From CADEED01 sp035502995 (GTDB lineage Bacteria > Pseudomonadota > Gammaproteobacteria > Steroidobacterales > Steroidobacteraceae), in contig DATJTW010000037.1 in NCBI GenBank assembly GCA_035502995.1, positions 1-6,347 of the forward strand: a stretch of DNA of 6,347 nucleotides. The letters run 5' to 3'. This document shows positions 1 to 6,083 of this stretch, in pieces. Position 1 is the first letter of the stretch. Each line of letters starts with the position of its first letter. The position numbers and the translations under genes were made by a program. The notes under the pieces were generated by a model. The model had not been told where the DNA came from. It saw nothing but the letters and a program-made list of their open reading frames with translations, and did not search any database.

Positions 1-16
1 CTCCGTGTGTGAGTAG

Positions 17-1092
<1,076 letters not shown>

Positions 1093-1096
<4 letters not shown>

Positions 1097-1893
1097 GGTG
1101 CGTTCACCACGCGGACCGGCACCGCCGCATCGCCATTCGACACGGTGATCTCGACGCGCCGGTTCTTCCCGCGGCCGCCCTCGTCGTCGTTGCTGGCGGT
1201 GGGGTATTTCTCGCCCCAGCCGATGGCGCGCACCCGCGCCGGCGTGACGCCGCGATCGATGACCGCCATGGCGACGGCATCCGCGCGGTCCTGCGACAGC
1301 TCGAGGTTGTATACGCTGGATCCTTCCGCGTCCGTGAACGCCTCGATCTGCACGCGGCGGCCGGGGTTTTCGTTCAGGAAGCGCGCCAGCGCATCGAGAC
1401 CGCGGCGCGCCGCCGGCTTGATGACCGCGCGGTCCTTGTCGAACGTGCCGTCTTCGAGCGTCAGCACGAGACCGCGCTCGGTTTCGGCCAGGTGCGCGAC
1501 GGGCAGCGACTCGTGGGCCGGCGCGGCGCCGGAAGTGGGCAACGTCTCGATCAGGTGTTGGCGCTCGGTCTCGCCCGCCGCCACGCGCTGCAGCGCCACC
1601 TGTTCGCGCGATCGTTGCCCGGCGATGCGCGCCATCTGGGTCGCGAGGTAGGCGTAGTGCTCGGTGGCGTCGTGGCCGCGTCGCTGCTGCGACGCCTGCT
1701 CGGCATCGGCCAGCAGCCGGCGCGCGCGCTCGATCTCGGTGGACGCATATTTCGCGACGTTGGGATCGGCATCCGCGTCGCGGATGGCGGCGCGCGCGCG
1801 GGACAGCTCTCCCTCGGGCAGCGGCGCGGTCTCGCAGGCGACGAGGACGAGCAGTCCTGCCGTGAGCGTGGCGACGAGGATCGATCGCGTCAT
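1093..1893 (-). CDS. DUF4398-OmpA fusion lipoprotein, peptidoglycan-binding
   Basis: This 266-residue predicted lipoprotein has a hydrophobic leader and lipobox LVAC with Cys20. Residue +2 is Glu, not the Asp of inner-membrane retention, so outer-membrane sorting is likely. Residues about 22-105 are a charged, Ala-rich helical DUF4398-like region that resembles the neighbouring small lipoprotein. Residues about 140-252 form an OmpA C-terminal domain, with TDAEG (187-191), YNLELSQDRA (195-204), the GWGE turn (225-228) and KNRRVEI (243-249). Asp188 and Arg203 sit 15 residues apart, as do the diaminopimelate-binding Asp271 and Arg286 of E. coli OmpA, so peptidoglycan anchoring is well supported. 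The ATG has TGAGGT 7 nt upstream, overlapping the stop of the preceding gene. Its own stop overlaps the start of the sigma-54 activator. It probably tethers the outer membrane to the cell wall; a sensing role is inference. Confidence 0.93.
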
Positions 1894-1900
1894 TCCGGAT

Positions 1901-1906
1901 ACCTCA
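1901..1906 (-). promoter_or_regulatory. Ribosome binding site of the OmpA-domain gene, overlapping the upstream stop codon
   Basis: On the minus strand TGAGGT lies 7 nt before the ATG at 1893. Its first three bases are the TGA stop of the small DUF4398 gene. Ribosomes ending the first gene would finish on the initiation site of the next, which favours coupled translation. Confidence 0.65.
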
Positions 1907-2284
1907 CTGGGTGGAGTCCTTTCGCTTCACGGCCTGGTCGCGCAGCGCGCGCAGCGACGCGTCGAGATCGGTGGCGATCTGTTCCTGCTGCTTCGCGCGC
2001 GCCGTGGATTCGGCGAGCTGCGCGTCGATGTCCGCCTGGTCGGCGAGACGCGCGGCTTCCTCGGCATCGCGGTGATCCGCCGCGGCCTGCGCGGCGGCCA
2101 GCTTATGGCGCGCGGATTCGAGCTCGGGCTGCGCGTATTGCGCCGCCTGCGCGCGCTCTGCGCTGTCGACCGAGCTCTTCGCGATCGTCAGCCGTTCGAC
2201 CGGCAGCGGCACCGACGCGCAGGCAACGATGGCGAAGGCGAACAGGCACCAGAGGCCGTTGCGGAGTCCGTTGATCGTGATCAA
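1904..2284 (-). CDS. Small DUF4398 lipoprotein with TTG start
   Basis: This predicted 126-residue lipoprotein has a short N-terminus, a hydrophobic stretch (about 11-21) and a lipobox ending IVAC with Cys22; Ala at +2 suggests outer-membrane sorting. The mature part is almost entirely Ala/Glu/Gln/Arg-rich heptad-like helix (about 32-118), expected to be a periplasmic coiled coil. It matches the DUF4398 pattern and aligns with the N-terminal half of the downstream OmpA fusion: a PLP motif just after the Cys, then a Tyr-Ala stretch, an E-ARxKLAxA-like segment and QxEQ. The start is TTG at 2284, supported by GGAG 8 nt upstream. The ATG five bases further upstream is out of frame and stops after two codons, and no ATG or GTG precedes the signal peptide in frame. 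The gene begins 13 nt after the CsbD-like gene. The family's molecular function is unknown. Confidence 0.88.
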   Translation of the reverse strand: MITINGLRNGLWCLFAFAIVACASVPLPVERLTIAKSSVDSAERAQAAQYAQPELESARHKLAAAQAAADHRDAEEAARLADQADIDAQLAESTARAKQQEQIATDLDASLRALRDQAVKRKDSTQ

Positions 2285-2292
2285 GACATCGT

Positions 2293-2296
2293 CTCC
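2293..2296 (-). promoter_or_regulatory. Ribosome binding site that selects the TTG start of the small DUF4398 gene
   Basis: GGAG on the minus strand lies 8 nt before the TTG at 2284. It is the only good Shine-Dalgarno core in the 13-nt gap after the CsbD-like gene. It supports the TTG, because the full lipoprotein signal peptide is encoded only from there. Confidence 0.6.
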
Positions 2297-2297
2297 G

Positions 2298-2561
2298 TCA
2301 TTTCGTGGGCCGCGGCTTCACCGGCTGTCGGGCCGACGCAGGCATCGTCTCGATCTCGTCCAGCGACAGGTTGCGCTCCCAGTTGCGCAGCTGCCGCTCG
2401 ACCTCGTCCTTCGACAGGCCGTACGTCTTCTGGATGCGGGTGGATAGATGGTCGCGCCGGCCGGCGATCTCGGTGATCTCGAGCTCGGTGAGGCGGCTCC
2501 ACCGCTCCCGAACGCGATCTCTCCAATGCGCCCAGTTCGCCGAAATGCGGTCCCACTCCAT
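2298..2561 (-). CDS. CsbD-like stress-response protein
   Basis: This 87-residue soluble, highly charged protein has the CsbD pattern: MEWDRISANW at the start, a charged helix with WRDRVRERWSRL (13-24), TELEITEIAGRRDHL (25-39), then RIQKTYGLSKDEVERQLRNWE (42-62). CsbD proteins are small general-stress proteins, sigma-B-controlled in Bacillus and common in proteobacteria; their biochemical role is unresolved. The core ends near residue 65. A Pro- and basic-rich tail (PASARQPVKPRPTK) makes it somewhat longer than usual. The start is fixed by a strong AAGGAGA just upstream. The same frame stays open far upstream through the antiporter gene, but that extension is antisense-like shadow coding. It is the first gene of the probable four-gene operon, 95 nt after the antiporter stop and 13 nt before the small DUF4398 gene. 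Confidence 0.9.
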   Translation of the reverse strand: MEWDRISANWAHWRDRVRERWSRLTELEITEIAGRRDHLSTRIQKTYGLSKDEVERQLRNWERNLSLDEIETMPASARQPVKPRPTK

Positions 2562-2565
2562 GCCC

Positions 2566-2572
2566 TCTCCTT
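2566..2572 (-). promoter_or_regulatory. Strong Shine-Dalgarno sequence of the CsbD-like gene
   Basis: AAGGAGA on the minus strand lies 4 nt before the ATG at 2561. It is the strongest ribosome binding site in the operon. It sets the start in a frame that otherwise stays open for several hundred codons upstream. Confidence 0.75.
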
Positions 2573-2624
2573 GGTGGACCGCAGTGTGGAATCGGGCTCC
2601 CGTACGGGGCAGCGGCGCCAACCG

Positions 2625-2646
2625 GCACCCGCGTGGGAGCGGGCGC
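2625..2646 (-). terminator. GC-rich hairpin just after the antiporter gene, without a U tract
   Basis: On the minus strand an 8-bp stem (2639-2646 with 2625-2632, one G-U pair) encloses a 6-nt loop, starting about 10 nt after the antiporter stop. No run of T follows, so it is not a canonical intrinsic terminator. It could attenuate read-through, stabilise an mRNA end, or be chance in GC-rich DNA. If it does not terminate, the antiporter and the downstream genes may be co-transcribed. Confidence 0.35.
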
Positions 2647-2656
2647 GGCGCATTTG

Positions 2657-3925
2657 TCATCGTTTGTCCGACACCGCCGGGGCCGTCCTGACGCGGCCGC
2701 GGCGCCGCTGGTAGAGCTCCATCAGCGGGGCCGCCGAGACGCCGTGCACGACGATCGACGCGGCGATCACGGTGAACACACACGACAGCAATTCCGCGGC
2801 CACGGTGGTCTCGATGTCGTGGCGCGCGATGTACACGGCGTAGTACACGGAACCGATGCCGCGGATGCCGAACCAGCCGAGCAACCGCCGCTGCGCCTTT
2901 CCGGCCGGCACGCCGATCAGTCCCAGCCACACCGACAGCGGACGGATCACGACGAACAACAGCGCCGCCAGCGCCAGTCCGGCCGGCGACCAGTAGCCGG
3001 TGGAGATCATCGCGCCGACCAGCAGCACGATCGCGACTTCGGCGATGCGTTCGAGCTGTTCGTTGACGTTCAGCAGGCTCGGCGTCAGCGGCGGCTTGTC
3101 GGCAGCGCTGCGCGAGTCGGCGTTGAGATCGTCCGCGCGGCGCAAGGCGAGGCCGGCCGCGAACACGGCGAGGAAGCCGAGCGCGTGCGCGGCCAGCGCG
3201 ACGCCGTAGCTGAGACCGATCACGCCGAGCAGCAGGAATTCGTCGAGGATCACCGCGTCCTTGCGCTTCGCGCGCAGCCAGCGCACGCCGCGAGCGAGGC
3301 CATCGCCGATCGTGAAGCCGATGCCGAGACCGGCCACCGTGCCCCACAGCAGGTCCACGATGAACCACCGATCGCCCCAGGGGCCGATGTCGCGCAGGCC
3401 GAGCAGCCCGAGGCCGAGCAACACGAACGGGAACGCGGTGCCGTCGTTGAGACCGCCCTCGCCCGTCAGGCCGAAACGCAGGCCGTCGCGATCCTGGGCG
3501 CTGCGCAGCTGCACGTCGGAGGCCAGCACGGGATCGGTGGGTGCCAGGGTCGCGCCCAGCGCCAATGCGAGGCCGGGCGGGAAGCCGAACAGCCAGGCGG
3601 CCGCGGCGCTGACGCCGGCGATCGTGACGACCATCGACAACGTCGACAGCCGCAGCGGCAGGCTCCAGCGCCAGTCGCCGATCGGCACGCGCAGCTTCAC
3701 GCCCACGGTGAAGAGCGCAATCAGCAGCGCGATCTCGGTGATGGTCTCGAGCAGCGGCAGGTGGCGCTGCGGGTGCAGCTCGAGCGCGTTGATGCCCACC
3801 GGCCCGAGCGCGAAGCCGACGAATAGATAGATCATCGCCGGGCTGACCGGCAGGCGGTCGAGGAACCGCCCCAGCAGCGCGATCGTGATCAGCAGGATGC
3901 CCACCAGCGAAAACCAGAATGCCAT
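2657..3925 (-). CDS. Cation/proton antiporter, CPA1 (Na+/H+ exchanger) type
   Basis: This 422-residue inner-membrane protein has about 11-13 hydrophobic segments and would exchange Na+ or K+ for protons, serving pH and ion homeostasis. Family hallmarks are the first helices with PVSPAMIYLFVGFALGPVG (26-44), the unwound-helix motif PTDPVLASDVQ (129-139), and GEGGLNDGTAFPF (155-167), whose Asn160-Asp161 pair is the ND signature of CPA1 electroneutral exchangers rather than the DD of CPA2. Also present are a helix with EVAIVLLVGAMIS (296-308) and an Arg-rich GIRGIGSVYY (353-362). There is no large cytoplasmic regulatory domain; the protein ends soon after the last helix with a short basic tail. 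The ATG at 3925 has AAGG 7 nt upstream. The frame stays open another 55 codons, but that stretch is Arg/Pro-rich and non-hydrophobic, so the shorter start is preferred. Ion specificity cannot be told. Confidence 0.93.
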   Translation of the reverse strand: MAFWFSLVGILLITIALLGRFLDRLPVSPAMIYLFVGFALGPVGINALELHPQRHLPLLETITEIALLIALFTVGVKLRVPIGDWRWSLPLRLSTLSMVVTIAGVSAAAAWLFGFPPGLALALGATLAPTDPVLASDVQLRSAQDRDGLRFGLTGEGGLNDGTAFPFVLLGLGLLGLRDIGPWGDRWFIVDLLWGTVAGLGIGFTIGDGLARGVRWLRAKRKDAVILDEFLLLGVIGLSYGVALAAHALGFLAVFAAGLALRRADDLNADSRSAADKPPLTPSLLNVNEQLERIAEVAIVLLVGAMISTGYWSPAGLALAALLFVVIRPLSVWLGLIGVPAGKAQRRLLGWFGIRGIGSVYYAVYIARHDIETTVAAELLSCVFTVIAASIVVHGVSAAPLMELYQRRRGRVRTAPAVSDKR

Positions 3926-3965
3926 CGACGGACCTTGGGGCGGCCGCGCCGTCGTCGCCGCCGGG

Positions 3966-3991
3966 ATCCTCCGACGGACGCGTCGGAGGAT
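3966..3991. promoter_or_regulatory. Perfect 11-bp hairpin in the antiporter 5' leader
   Basis: ATCCTCCGACG (3966-3976) and its exact complement (3981-3991) flank a 4-nt loop, 40 nt upstream of the antiporter ATG. If transcribed with the antiporter it forms a very stable stem-loop in the leader; as DNA it could be an operator for a dimeric regulator. No T tract follows on either strand, so terminator activity is unlikely. Confidence 0.5.
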
Positions 3992-4162
3992 GGCGGTGGC
4001 GGGCGTCGGCCGGTGGGAGGCGGGCGTGGGCCGATGCCGCGCTGTTCCCGTTCGCCAACCCGCAAGTCGCCGTTCGTAGTTAGGTCGCAAGGTTGTCGCC
4101 GTGTGGCGTCACGCGGACCGCGTCCCGTCGTGCGGCGCCGGCAGAATGCGCCGGCATGCGGA

Positions 4163-4176
4163 CGGCCGATCGGCCG
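4163..4176. promoter_or_regulatory. 14-bp perfect palindrome upstream of the EF-hand gene
   Basis: CGGCCGATCGGCCG is a perfect palindrome about 64 nt before the EF-hand gene start. Its position would suit a dimeric repressor or activator. It may also be a chance product of high GC content, and no known operator is recognised. Confidence 0.25.
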
Positions 4177-4226
4177 GTACCCATCACCCGCCGTTGATCG
4201 CCAACTGTCACCGGTAGAACCAACCC

Positions 4227-4231
4227 AGGAG
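4227..4231 (+). promoter_or_regulatory. Shine-Dalgarno sequence of the EF-hand gene
   Basis: AGGAG lies 9 nt before the ATG at 4241. It picks that start over upstream in-frame codons, where the reading frame is open but Arg-rich and would bury the signal peptide. Confidence 0.7.
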
Positions 4232-4240
4232 TTTGCCCCC

Positions 4241-4534
4241 ATGACAAACCACAGGAACACACTGCTCGTGACCGCCGTGGTCGCGCTGCTGCCGCTCGCG
4301 GCGGTGGCCGCCGAAGGCCCGCGCGCCATGCAGAAGAACGCGACCAGCCCGGCGACGACGGCGCCGCCCGTGTCGTTCGACGCGCTCGATGCGAACAAGG
4401 ACGGCCGCATCTCGTTGCCCGAGGCGTCGGCCGATCCGAAGCTCGTCGAGGCGTTCTCCGCCGCGGATCGCGACGGCGACGGTTATCTCGACAGCTCGGA
4501 ATACGACAACGCGGCGCGGAATCCGCCGAAGTAG
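4241..4534 (+). CDS. Small exported EF-hand calcium-binding protein
   Basis: This 97-residue protein has a typical Sec signal peptide (residues 1-24: short polar start, hydrophobic core LLVTAVVALLPLAAV, AVAA before the cleavage site), so it is probably periplasmic. Two canonical 12-residue EF-hand loops follow: DANKDGRISLPE (50-61) and DRDGDGYLDSSE (76-87). Both have acidic or Asn ligands at positions 1, 3 and 5, Gly at 6, a hydrophobic residue at 8 and Glu at 12, so both should bind Ca2+. They are 26 residues apart, which makes one compact EF-hand pair. A Thr/Ala/Pro-rich linker separates the signal peptide from the pair. Bacterial proteins of this kind are common in proteobacteria, but most lack an assigned role; calcium buffering or sensing is inference. 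It is divergent from the antiporter and probably monocistronic. Confidence 0.92.
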   Translation: MTNHRNTLLVTAVVALLPLAAVAAEGPRAMQKNATSPATTAPPVSFDALDANKDGRISLPEASADPKLVEAFSAADRDGDGYLDSSEYDNAARNPPK

Positions 4535-4544
4535 CTCGTCGCGC

Positions 4545-4570
4545 GCCCGCGGGCAGCGAGTCCCGCGGGC
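4545..4570 (+). terminator. Hairpin after the EF-hand gene, possible weak terminator
   Basis: GCCCGCGGG (4545-4553) pairs perfectly with 4562-4570 across an 8-nt loop, 10 nt after the stop codon. The position suits a transcript end. No T tract follows, so it is either a non-canonical terminator or an mRNA-stabilising 3' stem. Confidence 0.45.
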
Positions 4571-4600
4571 CGCGAACGCCTAACAGCTTCGATATTGTCA

Positions 4601-4628
4601 ACCCCGCGAGGCCATGCGCCCGCGGGGT
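4601..4628. other. 8-bp inverted repeat before the DUF6624 gene
   Basis: ACCCCGCG (4601-4608) pairs with 4621-4628 across a 12-nt loop. It lies between the first hairpin after the EF-hand gene and the start of the DUF6624 gene. It could be a second stem ending the EF-hand transcript or a regulator site; no T tract follows on the plus strand. Confidence 0.3.
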
Positions 4629-4650
4629 GTTCGCGTGCCGGCCGCCCCAG

Positions 4651-4656
4651 TACACT
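4651..4656 (+). promoter_or_regulatory. Putative -10 element for a leaderless DUF6624 transcript
   Basis: TACACT matches four of six bases of the sigma-70 -10 consensus and ends 8 nt before the ATG at 4665. A transcript starting 6-9 nt downstream would begin at or next to the start codon. No Shine-Dalgarno sequence precedes the ATG, which fits leaderless initiation. No good -35 box is visible, which keeps this tentative. Confidence 0.35.
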
Positions 4657-4664
4657 AGCGGCCG

Positions 4665-5246
4665 ATGGATGCTTCACTCGAGAAGGCGCTTCTCGACATG
4701 GAATCGAGAGACCAGCAGGTCCGCCGCGAGCTGACCGCCGCCGGCTCGCTCGACGCCGCGTATCACCCCAGGCTCGAAGAGATCCACCGCGCGAATTCGA
4801 GTCGCCTGCGGCAGATCATCGCCGTGTTCGGCTGGCCGGGCCGGACGCTGGTCGGCGAGCGCGGCGCCACGGCGGCGTGGCGCATCGGCCTGCACTCGTA
4901 TGCCGAGCCCGCGTTCATGCGCCAGTGCCGCGACCTGATCGATCGCGCCTCCGAGGCCGGTGACGCGCCGCGCTGGCAGTTCGCGATCATCGACGACCGC
5001 ATCCGCGTGTATGAAGGCCGGCCGCAGCGGTACGGCACGCAGCTGCATTACAGCGCCACGGCGGGACTGCAGCCGCATCCGATCGAGAACGAGAGCCGCA
5101 TCAACTCGATGCGCATGCAGGCGGGACTGCCGCCGCTGCACCAGACGCTGGCGCAGGCGCGCGCCCAGCCCGCGCCGCCCGGCGATCCCGCCGCGCGCGA
5201 TGCCGCGGAGCTCGAGTTCCGCCAGAAAGTCGGCTGGGTGACCTAA
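4665..5246 (+). CDS. DUF6624 family protein, function unknown
   Basis: This 193-residue protein has no signal peptide or membrane segment and is probably cytoplasmic. Features match the DUF6624 pattern: an N-terminal charged helix (1-52), GWPGRTLVG (56-64), AAWRIGLH (70-77), a helix with AFMRQCRDLI (83-92), then FAIIDDRIRVYEGRPQRYGTQ (106-126, split here as FAIIDDRIRV and YEGRPQRYGTQ), and PIENESRINSMRMQAGLPPL (139-158). The repeated Trp, His and Gln positions suggest a conserved pocket, but no catalytic mechanism is established for the family. A Pro/Ala-rich stretch (about 165-178) leads to a short C-terminal helix ending in GWVT. The TAA stop falls inside the left inverted repeat of the transposase element, so the last residues may have been altered by the insertion. 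The gene converges on the sugar-porter gene. Confidence 0.85.
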   Translation: MDASLEKALLDMESRDQQVRRELTAAGSLDAAYHPRLEEIHRANSSRLRQIIAVFGWPGRTLVGERGATAAWRIGLHSYAEPAFMRQCRDLIDRASEAGDAPRWQFAIIDDRIRVYEGRPQRYGTQLHYSATAGLQPHPIENESRINSMRMQAGLPPLHQTLAQARAQPAPPGDPAARDAAELEFRQKVGWVT

Positions 5247-5286
5247 TGGGGACAGTCCCCGTTTCCTAGCAAAAGGGGACAGTCAC
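5243..5286 (+). repeat. Left 44-bp inverted repeat, REP-type
   Basis: It is the exact reverse complement of 6040-6083. Within it, 5251-5284 folds into an imperfect hairpin: 3, 6 and 3 paired bases separated by A-A and G-A mismatches, with loop CCTAGC. An alternative small hairpin is GGGGACAGTCCCC (5248-5260). Bases 5244-5246 are the TAA stop of the DUF6624 gene. Confidence 0.95.
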
Positions 5287-5293
5287 AGCGTGT

Positions 5294-5971
5294 TCACGAC
5301 GCGGCCGCGGATCGTTTTCGACGCGGGCGTCCTGGCGGTTTCAACGAGTGCTCGACGCCGTGTTCGGCGGCGTATCGCGTCACCCACTCGTCCGCGCCAA
5401 ACGGGCGCTGGCGGTTTACGCAGGTCCTGATCGCCTCGAGCTCGGCCTCTGACTGCGGCTCGTTGACCAGTTGCCGCCAGTATGGAGGCAGCGAGATCGG
5501 CGACTTCGCCAGCGCCACGGGCGGTTGCCGCGCCGACCGCCACGCCAGGCTGCCCCAGCGCCAGTCTTCCGCACGTTCGACCAGATTTGCACGCAACGCA
5601 TTGCGCTCGACGTAGCGCATGACTGTTTGCAGGTGATGATCCTCCTGGATCGCGAATGCCTTGTAGCGTCCCTGCCAGACGTGCCCCGACGTTTCGTACT
5701 TGGCGTGATGCCAGCGGACATGAGCCGTGAACAACCAGCGCGTCCACCTCCCGAAGTCCGCGTCCGATTTCGGACGGACGACCAGGTGAAAGTGGTTTGG
5801 CATGAGACACATCGCGAGGATCGGCACCTCGAGCCGCTCTTGCGCGAGGTATATCGCGGCGAGGAATTGATCGAAGTCGGCGGCCTGATGGAAGACTCGC
5901 GCCTTCTTGTTGCCCCGATTGATGACGTGGTAACAACCGCCGCCGTAGATGAATCGCCGCGTCCTTGGCAT
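5294..5971 (-). CDS. REP-associated tyrosine transposase (RAYT, Y1/HUH family)
   Basis: This 225-residue single-strand DNA transposase of the Y1 HUH family is expected to nick and rejoin REP-type hairpins. It starts MPRTRRF, then YHVINRGN (14-21), and has the metal-binding His-x-His in MPNHFHLVV (57-65; His60, His62). GHVWQGRYKA (97-106) and the RYVERNALRANLV segment (119-131) follow; Tyr120 is the likely nucleophile. After the core comes the RAYT-type tail, with RPFGADEWV (189-197) and a basic KPPGRPRRKR end (211-220). The length is within the usual RAYT range and there is no frameshift or internal stop, so it looks functional. The ATG at 5971 has no clear Shine-Dalgarno sequence, so expression may be low. 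It sits inside perfect inverted REP-type repeats, its probable substrates. No accessory TnpB-like gene is present, which fits RAYT rather than IS200/IS605. Confidence 0.95.
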   Translation of the reverse strand: MPRTRRFIYGGGCYHVINRGNKKARVFHQAADFDQFLAAIYLAQERLEVPILAMCLMPNHFHLVVRPKSDADFGRWTRWLFTAHVRWHHAKYETSGHVWQGRYKAFAIQEDHHLQTVMRYVERNALRANLVERAEDWRWGSLAWRSARQPPVALAKSPISLPPYWRQLVNEPQSEAELEAIRTCVNRQRPFGADEWVTRYAAEHGVEHSLKPPGRPRRKRSAAAS

Positions 5972-6039
5972 GGACGGAGCGTAACGTGCCAGCCATCCGC
6001 AGCCTGCGCGGCAATCGGCCGCGAAAGCCCAGATTCTGC

Positions 6040-6083
6040 GTGACTGTCCCCTTTTGCTAGGAAACGGGGACTGTCCCCATTAG
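6040..6083 (-). repeat. Right 44-bp inverted repeat, REP-type
   Basis: It is the exact reverse complement of 5243-5286 over all 44 bases. Its imperfect hairpin lies at 6042-6075. Read on the minus strand, bases 6082-6080 are the TAA stop of the sugar-porter gene. Confidence 0.95.

Larger units (their letters stand above)
3926..4240. other. Divergent intergenic region between the antiporter and EF-hand genes
   Basis: This 315-nt gene-free stretch should hold the promoters of both divergent genes. It contains a perfect 11-bp hairpin (3966-3991), two imperfect GGGCGT-led copies in tandem (4001-4021 and 4022-4040, about 13 of 15 leading bases alike), GCCGGC repeated at 4137-4142 and 4150-4155, and a 14-bp palindrome (4163-4176). 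The plus-strand end carries a good Shine-Dalgarno sequence. No convincing -35/-10 pair was seen in either direction, and no conserved small ORF was recognised. Confidence 0.6.
5243..6083. mobile_element. RAYT (REP-associated tyrosine transposase) element with 44-bp perfect inverted repeats
   Basis: An 841-bp unit lies between two convergent genes. It consists of a perfect 44-bp inverted repeat at each end (5243-5286 and 6040-6083) and one transposase gene on the minus strand. Each repeat carries GGGGACAGTCCCC plus a second GGGGACAGTC 27 bp further in, which gives REP-type imperfect hairpins. The REP-RAYT-inverted REP layout is the arrangement known for domesticated RAYT loci. The interior is visibly less GC-rich than the flanking genes, which fits foreign origin. 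No target-site duplication was seen, as expected for single-strand HUH transposition. Confidence 0.85.

Noticed and set aside
2599..2608. 10-bp palindrome CCCGTACGGG before the CsbD-like gene
   Set aside because: Short GC-rich palindromes are common by chance here and nothing else supports an operator.
2562..2656. Search for a sigma-54 promoter before the CsbD-like gene
   Set aside because: GG-N10-GC can be found once (in CGGGTGCCGGTTGGC), but it matches TGGCAC and TTGCW too poorly to call. If the activator controls this operon, its promoter is not evident here.
2633..3826. Plus-strand open frame of 397 codons opposite the antiporter
   Set aside because: Gln/Arg/Ala/His-rich translation typical of a shadow; the opposite strand encodes a clear membrane transporter.
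2562..4058. Upstream extension of the CsbD frame, making a 586-codon reading frame
   Set aside because: The extension is Arg/Pro/Ala-rich shadow of the antiporter gene; only the last 87 codons, behind AAGGAGA, match a known family.
3926..4090. N-terminal extension of the antiporter by 55 codons
   Set aside because: The stretch is Arg/Pro/Thr-rich with no membrane character, and ATG 3925 has its own AAGG and begins directly with the first transmembrane helix.
4194..4220. TTGATC and TAGAAC as a -35/-10 pair for the EF-hand gene
   Set aside because: The spacer is only 15 bp, and the start site would fall on the Shine-Dalgarno sequence, leaving no usable leader.
5974..5992. TGGCACG on the minus strand upstream of the transposase, identical to a sigma-54 -24 box
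   Set aside because: No GC is found at the required spacing for the -12 element, so it is not a sigma-54 promoter.
5283..6014. Second minus-strand open frame of 243 codons overlapping the transposase
   Set aside because: Arg/Ala-rich shadow in another frame; the overlapping frame holds all RAYT motifs.
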